Shown: piece after piece, positions 47,301 to 58,598 of the stretch
Position numbering within the stretch: the stretch's first letter is position 1
Layout of the letters: each line of letters begins with the position of its first letter
Assembly: GCA_000149265.1 (NCBI GenBank)
Contig: CH002827.1
Coordinates: forward strand, 2,578,484-2,642,483
Source of the DNA: Ciona savignyi
Lineage: Eukaryota > Chordata > Ascidiacea > Phlebobranchia > Cionidae
Direction of reading: 5' to 3'
Length of the DNA stretch: 64,000 bases
Translations under genes and position numbers: made by a program
The notes under the pieces: generated by a model
The model's database searches: none
What the model saw: only the letters and a program-made list of their open reading frames with translations
Told to the model about the DNA's origin: nothing

Positions 47301-50300
47301 AATTCTGGGTAGAGCACACAGTGCTATAAGTTTTTTTTAATGCACCCTGACTTAAAATAACAAATATTTGAAAGACGTTGTTGAAGTTATACACAACATC
47401 TGTGCCAAGAAGATATTTCCATAAACCTAATTCTTCCAGCGTATTATCGAACACGAATGACCGAAGCTGGTGAGCCCCGTGAGTGATTCACTTGAGCAGT
47501 TGCACTGCCAAGAAGTTAGAAAGAATGACAAGTACAGATGATGGGATGAAATTACAGAATTAACGGGTGTAACACGTGAAGTGGAAACATGAGCTGTAGC
47601 GCCACCAAACGTGCAAATGTTACCTGCATGTGGGCGCCAACTTGCGGGGCACTTGGGTGGGTCTGGAAGCCTTGCAAAAGCTCAGGGTACGAAGCGTATC
47701 TGTGGCGTCGTGGGAGGGCGTGGTAAGAACAATTGTAAGTTGGGACGCCACGACACAAAAAGTAATGCATCATTATGTTTGTTTAGAATTATTAAGATTT
47801 TGGAAATTTAATATAAAGAGTAAAATGGAAACCTTAACGCTCGACCCAACGCTTCGTTTTGAAATATTACATGTTGTGATTTTACCAATAAAGGAAATAC
47901 TGTCAAAAAATAATTCACAGACTACCGTGTTTGTACGAATTTTAAAACTAACATTTTATAAAGCAAAGTAAAAAACCTGGGAAAATGGTCATAATAATTA
48001 TTGGTTAGTAATTGGAACTTTAAATTTAACAGAAATGTTAGAAAGTGAAATTGATGTTCTTTAAAAGCAAAACAGCAGAAGGTAAGAAAACACCAAAACT
48101 TACGGTTGTGAGAATATGTCGGCAGGAAGTAGGTTTGCCGAACCCAGTTCTAAGAACAAAATGTTATCGTTTAGTTAGCTACGTGGGAAAGCTTTTTTCA
48201 CTCCCTTAAGTTTCACGCTAATCGACTAATTTGAAAGTGTTGAAATATAATGGGGAGTGCAACTCAATAGCTGCTTAAAGTTTAATTGGCTGTTACAGAT
48301 CGGGTTTAATATTGACAAGTATAATAAAGTTAGACACACTGCAGTTTTTCCGAGTCTTTTAAACCTATTTCAATTTGTTTATCAAAGCATATATATATAT
48401 TGGGTATTAAACATGTTTTATAAAGCATTTATGGGACGCTATTAATGCGGTATCATTTTAAAGTAATCAAATATGAAAGTGACCGCACTGAAAGTGCTGT
48501 CTTGTTTTATTCCATTAGGTTTAACCGCTGTGGTGTTGCGAAAAAATAACCGTTTACTCTTTTATTGTGCGAGTAACCTTCAAAAATGCGAATGCGAGTT
48601 GGCATTAAAACAGATTGCATATACAAAAATATTCAACCAAAATATATTTTGAAACAGACTGTATATACTAAAATATTTCTATATTTTGAATGCCAAAAGT
48701 AAAAACGTTTCACCAGAAACATTCAGGCATAACTCACGTTGAGGAAGATATCCAATGATGTGATTGGCTAGCTCTTGTGCAGGGGACGACGGCCGGAGTT
48801 TGACTTTCGTGTTGGCCTTCGCAAATTCCAATCTTAAAGTGTGAGGTAGTTCTGGGTCGAATTTAATTCCCTGTAAACAGACTTGTTTGATCATATTGCA
48901 CATTAACTAGCGGTCGAGACCTTACACCACGCCCATGCACAACACTACACCTGTAGGGAGTTCTTGGCTAAGTCTGCTTCCCCGCGAGAATCGAACGTCA
49001 CGAAACCGACAGGCTGGATGGAAAGTTTTAAATTATAAACGATAGGCTGTACATACTAACAATGTTTAGCTAAAAAACGTTAAGACTAATGAAGTTTGGT
49101 GAAATTATTTATTGAAAAATATTTATTGTTTAGAAAAGACGTATACACTCCTCTTATTATGTTCGTGTGTAGGAAAATTCATTCATTCATGGTCGGGGTG
49201 AGTGTTTTGGTGTGTTGCTTATTTACAATGCATTTAGTTTTAGTTTAAATCTACAGGATGGCGACAACGTATGTTACTTTAGTTTTCCAAAAATTATGAA
49301 CCTGTCCATATAATAACATTTGTGTATATCATCTGGACTATATGGCACAACATTATTTCTTGTAGTCTGCTAAAGGACATTTTAAAAACACAATGAATAC
49401 TTGGCACTATTACCCTTATCAAGTCACACACCATACAAGTGCCCAGAGCGTCAATGTCAACTAATAAGCACACGATGATTTATTATCAACTTACCACGGG
49501 CGCCTTGCCGGGTTTTGCCGTTGTTCGTATGATGGAGCCTTCGTAACCCTGGTATGGCGGTTTATTTTAGGTGTTTTATTCACAAATGTATATTACTAAA
49601 GAGTTAAAAATGTATCGGACTTTGACCAAATAATGTAAACCCTTTTTTGGATACGACATTATTAAAATAAATTGCAGTCTTTTCCAGGCAACGAGGCTGC
49701 GATTTCGTGTTATTACCAAAATGAATATCGACAATTTTACATAAACATGGGAACCGTGCTGTCAACATGGGTATGTGGTGAAAGAAAAATGGTTGTCGCC
49801 CGCTTGGCTGGTGAAACACCTGCCGTATTAAAATGACCCTATTAAATTTGCAAACACCTGCAAAAATATCGACTTTTAGGTTGTCAAATGAGGTTTATAA
49901 AATGCATCTGCATGTAAAAATATGCAAAAACAAATACAGCGCGCTAGACTTCCAACCGAACGGATTACACATATCCAGCCATGTCTCCTGGTTTGAGCGA
50001 GACTGGATGAGAAATAATTTTGAAAGAAAAGGGATTAAACACGAATTATCTATACTTTGTCTGGTGGATATTTTAAAATGCACTAAAAAACATGTTTACC
50101 ACCAATATAGCTCACAACATAAGTCTAAAAAAATGGTGTAGTTCAATCGACCTTGAAGTTTCATAAACTTTTATTGTCATTTGCAAACGGTTAATTCTAA
50201 TTTTGTGACGAAAGATTATTCTACGTAAAACAAATCAACCCAGAATTTTGTGACTGATTAATTGAAGTTTGTGTTGGGTACTTTACGACTACCCAATGGC

Positions 50301-53300
50301 TCTAGGAGATATTAGCGCAGAACGCATATTATCGGTAAGAACAACTGCAGGAAACAGATTAGTCCATTGAAACGACCAGGACTACCGGGCGGAAATATAC
50401 ACAACAAACTTACCGTGAAACCTCGGAAGAGAAGATACAGTTCCCGCTTCTTTGCATCGGCTGGAAGCCCACTCACGAACAAGGTGCGGACCTGCGGATA
50501 ATCGTGTGTTAAGTATATTCGGTCGCACTTGAGGTTTCGACCTGCAGTGTACGGAGTCCCGTCATTATCCAAGCGCAAGCTGGAAGCTGCCGTAAATGTC
50601 TAGCGATTTTACGGGCGTCTTGCCGACATTCAAACCTTTGTTAAGTTTTTCAGCTAAATAGTAAATCTTTTAACTAAAACTGTCAATGTGCAATCGATAT
50701 TATGTGTATGTGGGCATACTAGTGAATTGCTGGGCGCACAAAGGTCCACAAAATTGTTAAAACGGAAATAAGTGTAAGAAACTGTTTGACTAAAGATTAA
50801 AGTCCTGTATCTCAGAAATTGAATATCTATTTCTTAAAAATATTTAAACAAAATAATTTAACGCATTAAATATGCAGCGTAAAATACATACACGCTTGGT
50901 TGCATATACGTACATACATACGTACAGAACCGCAGGCGTAAATGATGATGTAAAATGTATCAAATATAATGATTTCAACATAGTTTTTTATAGATAAAGT
51001 GTTAATAGGGCCTAAGACTTGTAAGTTTGTGCTGTTCTAGTGCGTACTTTCCACGCGTTTCTGCACAATTAGTCTGACTGATTAGCTTGGTGGGTTCGTG
51101 CGTCGCCTTTCTGGGTTGTAGTTTCGATACTGATCACTGGCGAGTCGACTGGGTCCTTGTATCAAGGTTTTTAACGGACATTGACCGAACCAAGTGGAAC
51201 GATGGGTTCTACCAAATTAAAGAACGTCGAAATAATACACAACACAATGCAAAAGCTCCGGTAACCCAAGGGTGGGCGCGAGGTGGTCTGACGATTCAGC
51301 GTGTGATAAACCCCCTTAGTTTTTCCCATTCACGGGGATAAACATGAATATCCCATTCCATCCTATTTTTTAATTGCCCTGCAAGCTAAAAGCAAGCACC
51401 CAGCTTTCAAATTTTAAAGCGTTAAAATCGATTTCAAGAACAAGAAACACTCTTCCAAGCGCTAAAAAGGACCGGAAGAGCAGACATGTCCAGAAATAAA
51501 GCAACCGTCCGATAAAGGTGTTGTAAAGTTAGTATTTATCATTTGTTGTGCTGGTAATGTGTTATTGCGTCCTGTGCCTGGTCATGGGAGGAGGAATGAC
51601 GCGCTAATGTAGTTTTATTACAGGAACCTTTCAAAGAGGAAAACCAGACGGATGTCAACAGGACCTCAATAACACGTCCGCTCAACAACTTAAACGGTCT
51701 TTGTTTGGTATATAATTATGTTGGTGACGCTTCAATTAGCATCGTAAGATGTGAACAGAGAGCTGGTGTATATCTCGTGTTTTGGAATAAATAATTCAAG
51801 ATGGACACTTTAGAAAGAGGTTCAAAAATCGTTTAAATATTTTTTTGTTCACGGGCATAATTGACAATAATGGTCTTTATTAAGGTCATAATGACACGTT
51901 TATGCGTTCACAATGCCCCCATGGGGCCACAGCGGGAATCAGGAAGCGATTCGTTTGTGATGTCACAATATTCGACCGCGTTTGAGTGAGAAGGCACGGT
52001 ATGTATGCCCTCGCGGGACTTTGAATAAATAGATAGCCAATATTTCATGACGTAGCCGCTGATGACGCAATAACGACGTGTCATTTATGAAGCGACTGGG
52101 GAATAGATGATTTATTGCTACACAATCAATACTACATTGCGCAAACACTACATTATTACTTCCTAATCTGAAAATAATTCATTTTAAAAATGCGTAATAT
52201 GAAATAAGTCGGGAGGCGGCAAAACGCTACATTATATAAGGTGTTCTGATTTCTAAAAATATGTATTTCGTTCAAAGTGAAGTTATCAACGGTACGCGTC
52301 GAAACAGGATCACAGTATTAAAGATTCATAGCCTAATACTTTGTTTAACCTGCAGGTCAGCGATTGGTAAGAATCAATACACGCTTGAAATAAGTGGCTT
52401 ATTATTGGCATATTGGGTGGGGTTTAAATTTGTCCGAAATAAAGGAAAATGGGACAGTGGATTTTTTCAAAACAAACCATGAAAACGATTTCGGCGCCGA
52501 AAGAACAATTGTTGTAATATGAATTTTGACGTCATAAGAAAATGTGGATTCTTCGCAAACAGTTAACATTGTTGGAAAATAATAGTCGTTTAAAGCTCCG
52601 GAAAAAGCAAATATTAAATTTGATTTTAATTTAGACCAACACTGACCACGTAAAACGGCATTGTGATAACACTCGCTATCTCTTACTCATTTGTGCTTTC
52701 GTCGAAGTGGATAATCTTGAATAATAAGACAAAAGTTGGAACGGTAAACTGTACTACACCGTGTCTTTAGTTTGCATAGTGCATGCCAATCAATTCTAGT
52801 ACACGGTTGTCGATCCGGAGTGGCCTAACTGATAATGTTAACATTTCCAATGACAAACAGGAGTGGGGAAGTGCATTAGTACGACTTGCACACAGCGCAA
52901 TCGTTGATTTGATAAGACCACGATAAAGCTGGCTATTTGTGTTCCAATGACAGCGGTACGATGGGAAACAGATCTCTCCGTTAAAGGTGCATGCCCCGGA
53001 ATGTTTGCCAAGGACGCAACTTTTACGGTGCAGAAGACAGCGATGGTTTAAATCGCATACTTGTTGCTATGCAGTAATAAAATTCAATAAGGCCAAGATA
53101 CAATGCAATATTGTTAAAGGTTTGTAAATCGGGACCATAAAAATATGAAGGCGAGCTTTTTATACAGAAAGCTTTCGGGATATAGGATATCTCTCTTTCA
53201 TGATTAATAAGTTATCCACTCAAGAGGAATCTGCAGTTTTAGACCATTCTTTGGTCAGAGTCAAAACGTTTTTTTGGTCGAGACATACCAGAATTTGCTC

Positions 53301-55363
53301 GGATCCGTTGTATTATGCTTCCTTATTTCAATGTCCCATCCATTAGGGACAGGATCATGTCACTTTTTCGTATGCTAATACATATTTAAAAATAATTAGA
53401 AAATAGGTTAAAATAATTTTTCTGTAAATCTCTACATGCTTTTAAAAATGGTATAAATTGATGGGTACAAATGTTGCGTGTATGGTAAGTCCGTTGTGTC
53501 ATTGTAGGTGCGCTATCTTATTGTACGTTAGCGTTCGTATAAAATATTACAATTTATTATTTTTCAATTTTTAACGCGAAGGAGTCGTGCAGGAAGTGCT
53601 GGCTATCCGGTCGTGAACTTAACAGCTCAATAAAACCGAAAAATAAAATAATAAAGCACGTAAAACAGACGCTACTCTAAAAACAATATATTCAGAATTA
53701 CTCATCAGCCAGCGGTGTAACCAGTTTAGTTGTACAAGCCCACGCCCTGGGTACATAAACACAGATAGCTAATGTTTAATGAAAGTAAACGATCAGTAAA
53801 ACTATCTCGCCAGGTCTACCAAGAGCCAATCACATACATCTTACAGTGATGTAGAACACATTTCAAAGTAAGTTACTCAAACGCGTTAGTTGGTTGTTTA
53901 AAAGTGTTGTTGATTTCAACATCTCGAGTAATATATAAATAAAACTCGACGCAAGAAACTATGGCATCCTCCTAAAATGGGATAGTCCAAGGCTAATAGA
54001 AAAGTTTATAAAGCGTTGTATCGATTTGGTAAATGTGACATCCCATCGCTTTTAAGGGCTAAATGTGATACTTTAATAGCTTATTATACTGTAGCATGCC
54101 ATGTGTGCCCTGATCGATAAGAGAACGCTATCTGGTTTTGAATGAACAATTGCTTTTTAATTGAAATTTCATTTAAACGTTCAATTTAATCAATAGCTCA
54201 CCGAAGTCGAATTTTATTCAGCAGTTGTGCATTCGACAAACTCTTTTATCGATAAGCGATTGGCTGCGAGAGGCACACATCATTGGGAATTCAATTTAAA
54301 CACGATTTCCCAGTAAGAGTTGCGCCCTGACTTAATATCAAGACTTTGCCTTTGCGTTTAGAGTTATTTTCATTGGTGATTTTCTTGCATTAAACGATTA
54401 GGGATTACCAAGGTATTATATTGTGACCAATTAATTTATGAGCAATGTCTAGGATGGTCTAAATACGGGTTAACGAGCGGAGAAACATTAATAGGTTTTG
54501 TATGTTCGCTGTCATTGAACGAAAGCTTCGAAAGGGCGAACGAAAACACCGAGAAATGATCTCAATACGCCAAATGCAAATATTGATTCTCTGTTAGGGC
54601 TATTTTGTCTCGTTATGACTTTCTGGTGGATATTGGACCACGAGTCCTGCTGCAAATCATTAAGTGGCACATCTGGACGAAAAGCATTGACAGGTTTCTG
54701 TGTATACTGTATACGCGCACTAACGAAGTAGATACGAGCTCGAAAACAGGAGTTACAATGCTCGCGGAACATAACAAGACACCGCCTGCTGTGATTGTTT
54801 AAACGATTGCTAAATCTTCTAATAATTCAAACCAAGGGTTATATAGCATGCGCGACAGAGTTACATATTCGCATGAAAAAAATATTTAGATACAAATTCT
54901 ACCCACTAATTAGCTATCCCTACCACAAAAACTACACTACAACCGTTTGATCAGAACTAGGCGACCCAAGACCAGGACTTTTTGTTTTGAAAAGGTATAC
55001 AAAATATAAAATGATTCCAAAATTTATATTATCATTATTTTAATTATTCAAAGATAAGAATTTAGATGATACTAAATATTATTTTTTTAAATGAAGTCTC
55101 AAGAGCAATCATAGTTAACCCACCTCTTCCTCCTTCGGGTTGTTGTTGGGGTCCGAATTCATTTTTCCCGATTCTGGGGAGATCGCTTCCGTTGGAAGAC
55201 TTCCGAAACTTTTGCCCAGAGAGGGAATCTTCAACGGCCACGGATATGAACGGACAAGTTGGTTCTCTTCCTCTTTCTCCAGTGGCAATTCGGCTACCCG
55301 TTTTCTATTTAAGTTCGTGTTGTTCTGTACAGTCGGGCTATTAAAACTACCTTCAGTCTTCAT
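44350..55363 (-). CDS. RBPMS: RBPMS / couch potato / MEC-8 family RNA-binding protein with two RRMs (292 aa)
   Basis: Eight minus-strand exons: 55363-55124, 50491-50414, 49548-49495, 49013-48951, 48870-48738, 46654-46528, 45845-45776, 44463-44350; 293 codons in phase. Residues 1-80 are a polar N-terminus ending [11 protein letters not shown]1 follows: [20 protein letters not shown] (RNP2), [27 protein letters not shown] (RNP1), then [20 protein letters not shown], almost identical to vertebrate RBPMS. After a linker comes RRM2: [54 protein letters not shown] and MRIEFARPV, ending LNGF. Family members bind CAC-containing RNAs as dimers and control splicing and muscle or neuronal development. 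Vertebrate RBPMS has one RRM; nematode MEC-8 has two, as here. The first intron is 4.6 kb, likely regulatory. ATG at 55363 is the first in frame; an in-frame TTG lies upstream. A 100-N gap sits in the intron before the last exon. Confidence 0.92.
45010..45109. other. Assembly gap (100 N)
   Basis: Run of exactly 100 N in the last intron of the RBPMS-like gene. Flanking exons join in phase, so a required exon is not evidently lost, though an alternative one could be. Confidence 0.99.
45437..45512. repeat. 38-bp tandem duplication
   Basis: Two copies of a unit starting CACCACATAG(T/C)GTTTTTC and ending AACAAAGGCG, in the last RBPMS intron. Confidence 0.85.
47155..47342. repeat. Duplicated 71-bp hairpin unit, copies 117 bp apart
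   Basis: Copies at 47155-47225 and 47272-47342 differ at only a few positions. Each has a 6-bp hairpin with an 8-nt loop: CCACCC/GGGTGG at 47176-47181 with 47190-47195, and CTACCC/GGGTAG at 47293-47298 with 47307-47312. A second small hairpin AGCAC-ACA-GTGCT follows, then a T-rich run (eight T in copy 2). It lies in the RBPMS intron between exons 48738 and 46654. Could be a mobile element fragment or a small structured RNA read from the plus strand. Confidence 0.8.
51074..51365 (+). repeat. SINE-like dispersed repeat (copy 5)
   Basis: Head CTGATTAGCTTGGTGGGTTC and B-box-like TAGTTTCGATAC, then the full body and the ATCCCATTCCATCC end. Lies in the long first coding intron of the RBPMS-like gene, antisense to it. 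Confidence 0.8.
51400..55123. other. Large intron of the RBPMS-like gene
   Basis: Roughly 3.7 kb with no exon of either strand that could be supported. Open frames of 60-85 codons at 52261 and 54512-54802 have no family resemblance and overlap on opposite strands. Being the longest intron of a developmental regulator, it is a plausible place for enhancers. Confidence 0.55.
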
Positions 55364-57888
55364 ATAAAAATTTCTCCACAATATTCTGGAAGCTCGCTAA
55401 CCGACTAGCGATGTATGTCTGGTGGAAGCGTCGACTGAGTGAATGCCAGGCTCGAGCAAACGCTTTTTTTCTCGCGTGTAATCGCCGACAACGCACCAAT
55501 CGCTTGGCCCAAAGGAATCTTGCATTCTTTCGAAGAGACTCGTAAACTCAGGAATACGGGTCACGCACCAGCGCACTCCGATTACCAGGTTGCATTGAAA
55601 TTACCACGACACAATGTTTTCTATGACGTAAAGGCATATCATTTATAACAATACGAAAGCCAGTATCTTTAAAATTTGCCAGCTCAGTTTAATTTTACCA
55701 ATAAAAACTGCTGAAATTCGTCTAAATAGGTTTTAGCTTACTGTATTTAAAATTTTAATATTACACATTTCTATAAAGCCAATTTAAAACGTGCATATGT
55801 TCATATATTTACATAATATGTGTAAGTGCTGAAGTAGACATGTTAACTACATTTCTCTGTAAATATTTAATAGCCACGATTAGGCACTAAACGATAATAA
55901 TGTAATGGGAGTATATATTACGGAGGTGGACAAAACCTATAACCGAGCATTCAAATTATTTTACTTTTAATTTGGAACGATATATTTTGAACTAATACTG
56001 TTTTAATGGGGCTGGGAATCTAACCCAGGACCAAAATATTAGCTACTATGTCCATTTGGTACAAACACTGCACATCATTTCGGGCATTGATCTACAACCG
56101 ACAGCTTGAGCTGTTAACCTCTTTAGCCCCTACTGACGGTTGAACATTTTTGTATATAATTTTGACTGTTTTCATATAAGACACCGCTAAACAAGAATTT
56201 ACTCTAGGCTAGTCGGCTTGGACGAAATAGACTAATGCTAAAATCAAAATTCAGAGATTTTTTGTAACTTTTAACAGAAAATTTGTACTAACAACTATTG
56301 TTTTAACTGTTAATTACACGTTATTGTTACTTTTTAGCATGTCGGTTTTCCTTAAAATGTTCAAAAAACAGATATCATTTTGCATCTGCTCTGTTAGTTC
56401 TGTGATTTTTGAACAATTGACATTGTTGTTACGACACAAATAATAAATTGCACGCGGGTCGCTGGTGCCATGCAACTTGGTTTCGCAATAGTATAGGCCT
56501 AATGCTCTTGTTGGCGTGGAAACAAGTGGTTGCAATCGTCTGCAAGTACTGAAATAACCTCTATGTAAGATACGTTACTCGACATGCTGTACATTTTTTT
56601 TATTTGCGATGAGCACATCTCTGCTTTATTAAGTTGAAACTACAAGCTACCGTAACCTACTTTGATCAAAGTATAACTAGACAATTTCCTGTATTTAACC
56701 CACACTACGTTACGTCGTTACCCCACCTTTGGAAAATGAGATGTCCTCTAGTCTAGTGTCTATCGCAGTAGTACAGGCGACCAGTCAATTCGAACTACAA
56801 CTCCATCGTGATAATTTTTTTTGTGGTCTGTACATGACACTTGAAGCAGGTATCTTACCATTGTGGTTTCAACTGAACGCTTCAAATAATCAAATATTCA
56901 ACAGTGCATTAGCCCCGCGAAACCGACTTTTCGCGACAAAATCTGACAACCAACGAGTGTCATTGTCCTCTTCACTCGAGATAACCATCAGCATCCCATC
57001 CTACCATTTATTCAAAAACACCCGACAGATATTTCTACATTATGATTTTTATTCTCCAAAGGGTTAAGGCATGCGCGATTTTTAGTCTTCCTTGTACGTA
57101 ATACACCGGCCGTCTATATTTATAACACCAGTGACTATCATGTCACCACAAGTGCTTGTGGTTGTAGTTAAATACTGTATATAGCCAATTTAATGTCAAA
57201 ACCGCCAATAATAAATATTTTTGTACTCTATCAGTCAGACATTGTTTAGTTTGAAGGTAAATTTCCGATGCCATACAGAATAATATTCCAAATTTAAATA
57301 CAATCAATATTTACAGTCGAGACAATTCGGCTGGTGCATTGACCATTTTCACACAGAAAATATATTTGACAAAGAAATGTTCATGGCTAGTTGTAATTCA
57401 CAAAAAAACACTATTACAAGGATTTCGACAACATTTAATGAAAATGCACAAAATTAAGTACAACTGATGCAACAATGAACTCTTAACATGAACTCGGATG
57501 AAACATTCAGTGAAACTCATGTTTTTTTTTTAGTAAAATCAAGTGATGTCTCGAACATTCAATTCAGCAGTTTAACTACTTGTATTGTTCCACATTGTCA
57601 AGTTGTTGGCTTCGATTGAACAAGGAAATGATAATTGGGCAAAATACGTCTCAGATAGTCCAACTGTTGGGATTGTTGCTGAGGAAGAATGAGTTTCATA
57701 AAAAATTTGCTAATAAATGTTTAAGAACACACTCGATATACGAGTAACTAGTTTTAAAATGTACACATGGAAATACACATTTTCAATTGAATAAGTTTTG
57801 ATGTTATTATTTAAAACATACTTTTTATTGTGAGTAATGCAGGAAAGTTGAAAATTTTGCCTGTTATTCAGTCGCCAAAGCTATTATA

Positions 57889-58145
57889 GCGACCAGTTAG
57901 TCTGGTGGTTTAGTGCGACGCATTTCAACTGAAAGGTTGCAGATTCGAAACTGGTCTCTTGTTAGTCGGTTGTGTTCTTGGGTAAGGCACCTAACAAAAA
58001 ATTGCCTGAACCCAGCGGATTAATGGGCTGTCCTAAATTAAAGGAACGTGGATCATATAAAAACTGTATCATATAAAACATAACTGCAATAGATTCAGCC
58101 ATTGGCGCGAGGTGATCTGAAGATTGCCATGCATATCCTATCCTA
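57889..58145 (+). repeat. SINE-like dispersed repeat (copy 6)
   Basis: Head CAGTTAGTCTGGTGGTTTAG and AGATTCGAAACTGG (good B-box match), then the body with a shortened end. Downstream of DCTN6. Confidence 0.8.
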
Positions 58146-58189
58146 TAGCATGTAGTACATACAATATTCTTCAATTCCCTATTTTTTGT

Positions 58190-58300
58190 GCGTCAGACAG
58201 TCTGTCGAAAGGTAGTGGGATAGAAACCAGCTGTTAACTAATCGGTTACACCCTTGGGAAAGTGACTTATAGCGCATTGCCTTAACATAGTGGTTTATTG
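58190..58300 (+). repeat. Degenerate SINE-like fragment
   Basis: Retains GTCGAAAGGTAGTGGGATAG, CTAATCGGTTACACCCTTGG and the CATTGCC block, lacking the 3' half. Sits directly behind the copy ending at 58145. Confidence 0.6.
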
Positions 58301-58598
58301 GGATTTATAGATTTGGAAACAAGGGTGCTACGTGATTTAATGATGGAGTGTGTTTTAAAATGGCCCATGTATTTTTACATCCCCAAGAATATATTTGAGC
58401 AGTGAGTACAATTTTTGAATGACTATTAAACTCCATTGCAACAAGATAAAATTCGTGACGTAAAATGCCCTTATACAATCGCAATGTTTTGTGGTCAGGG
58501 CCGAGATTAAATCAGAAACCTTTCTGGTTATGACCAAGAAATTTAACCGCTACACGTACACCAACCACCAGCATACAAATAATATAATCTGTAACTAA

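Larger units (their letters stand above)
55364..58598. other. Intergenic region upstream of RBPMS, downstream of DCTN6
   Basis: About 3.2 kb. Contains the RBPMS promoter side, a 112-codon open frame at 56729-57067 judged spurious, and two SINE-like copies (57889-58145 and 58190-58300). No RNA gene was recognised. Confidence 0.6.

Noticed and set aside
47552..47773. 73-codon minus-strand frame as a required RBPMS coding exon
   Set aside because: Exons 48738 and 46654 join directly in phase; including this segment breaks the RRM2 frame. Kept only as a possible alternative exon.
56729..57067. 112-codon plus-strand open frame upstream of RBPMS
   Set aside because: No recognisable motif, no splice or polyadenylation context, low-complexity Ser/Leu composition; not supported as a gene.
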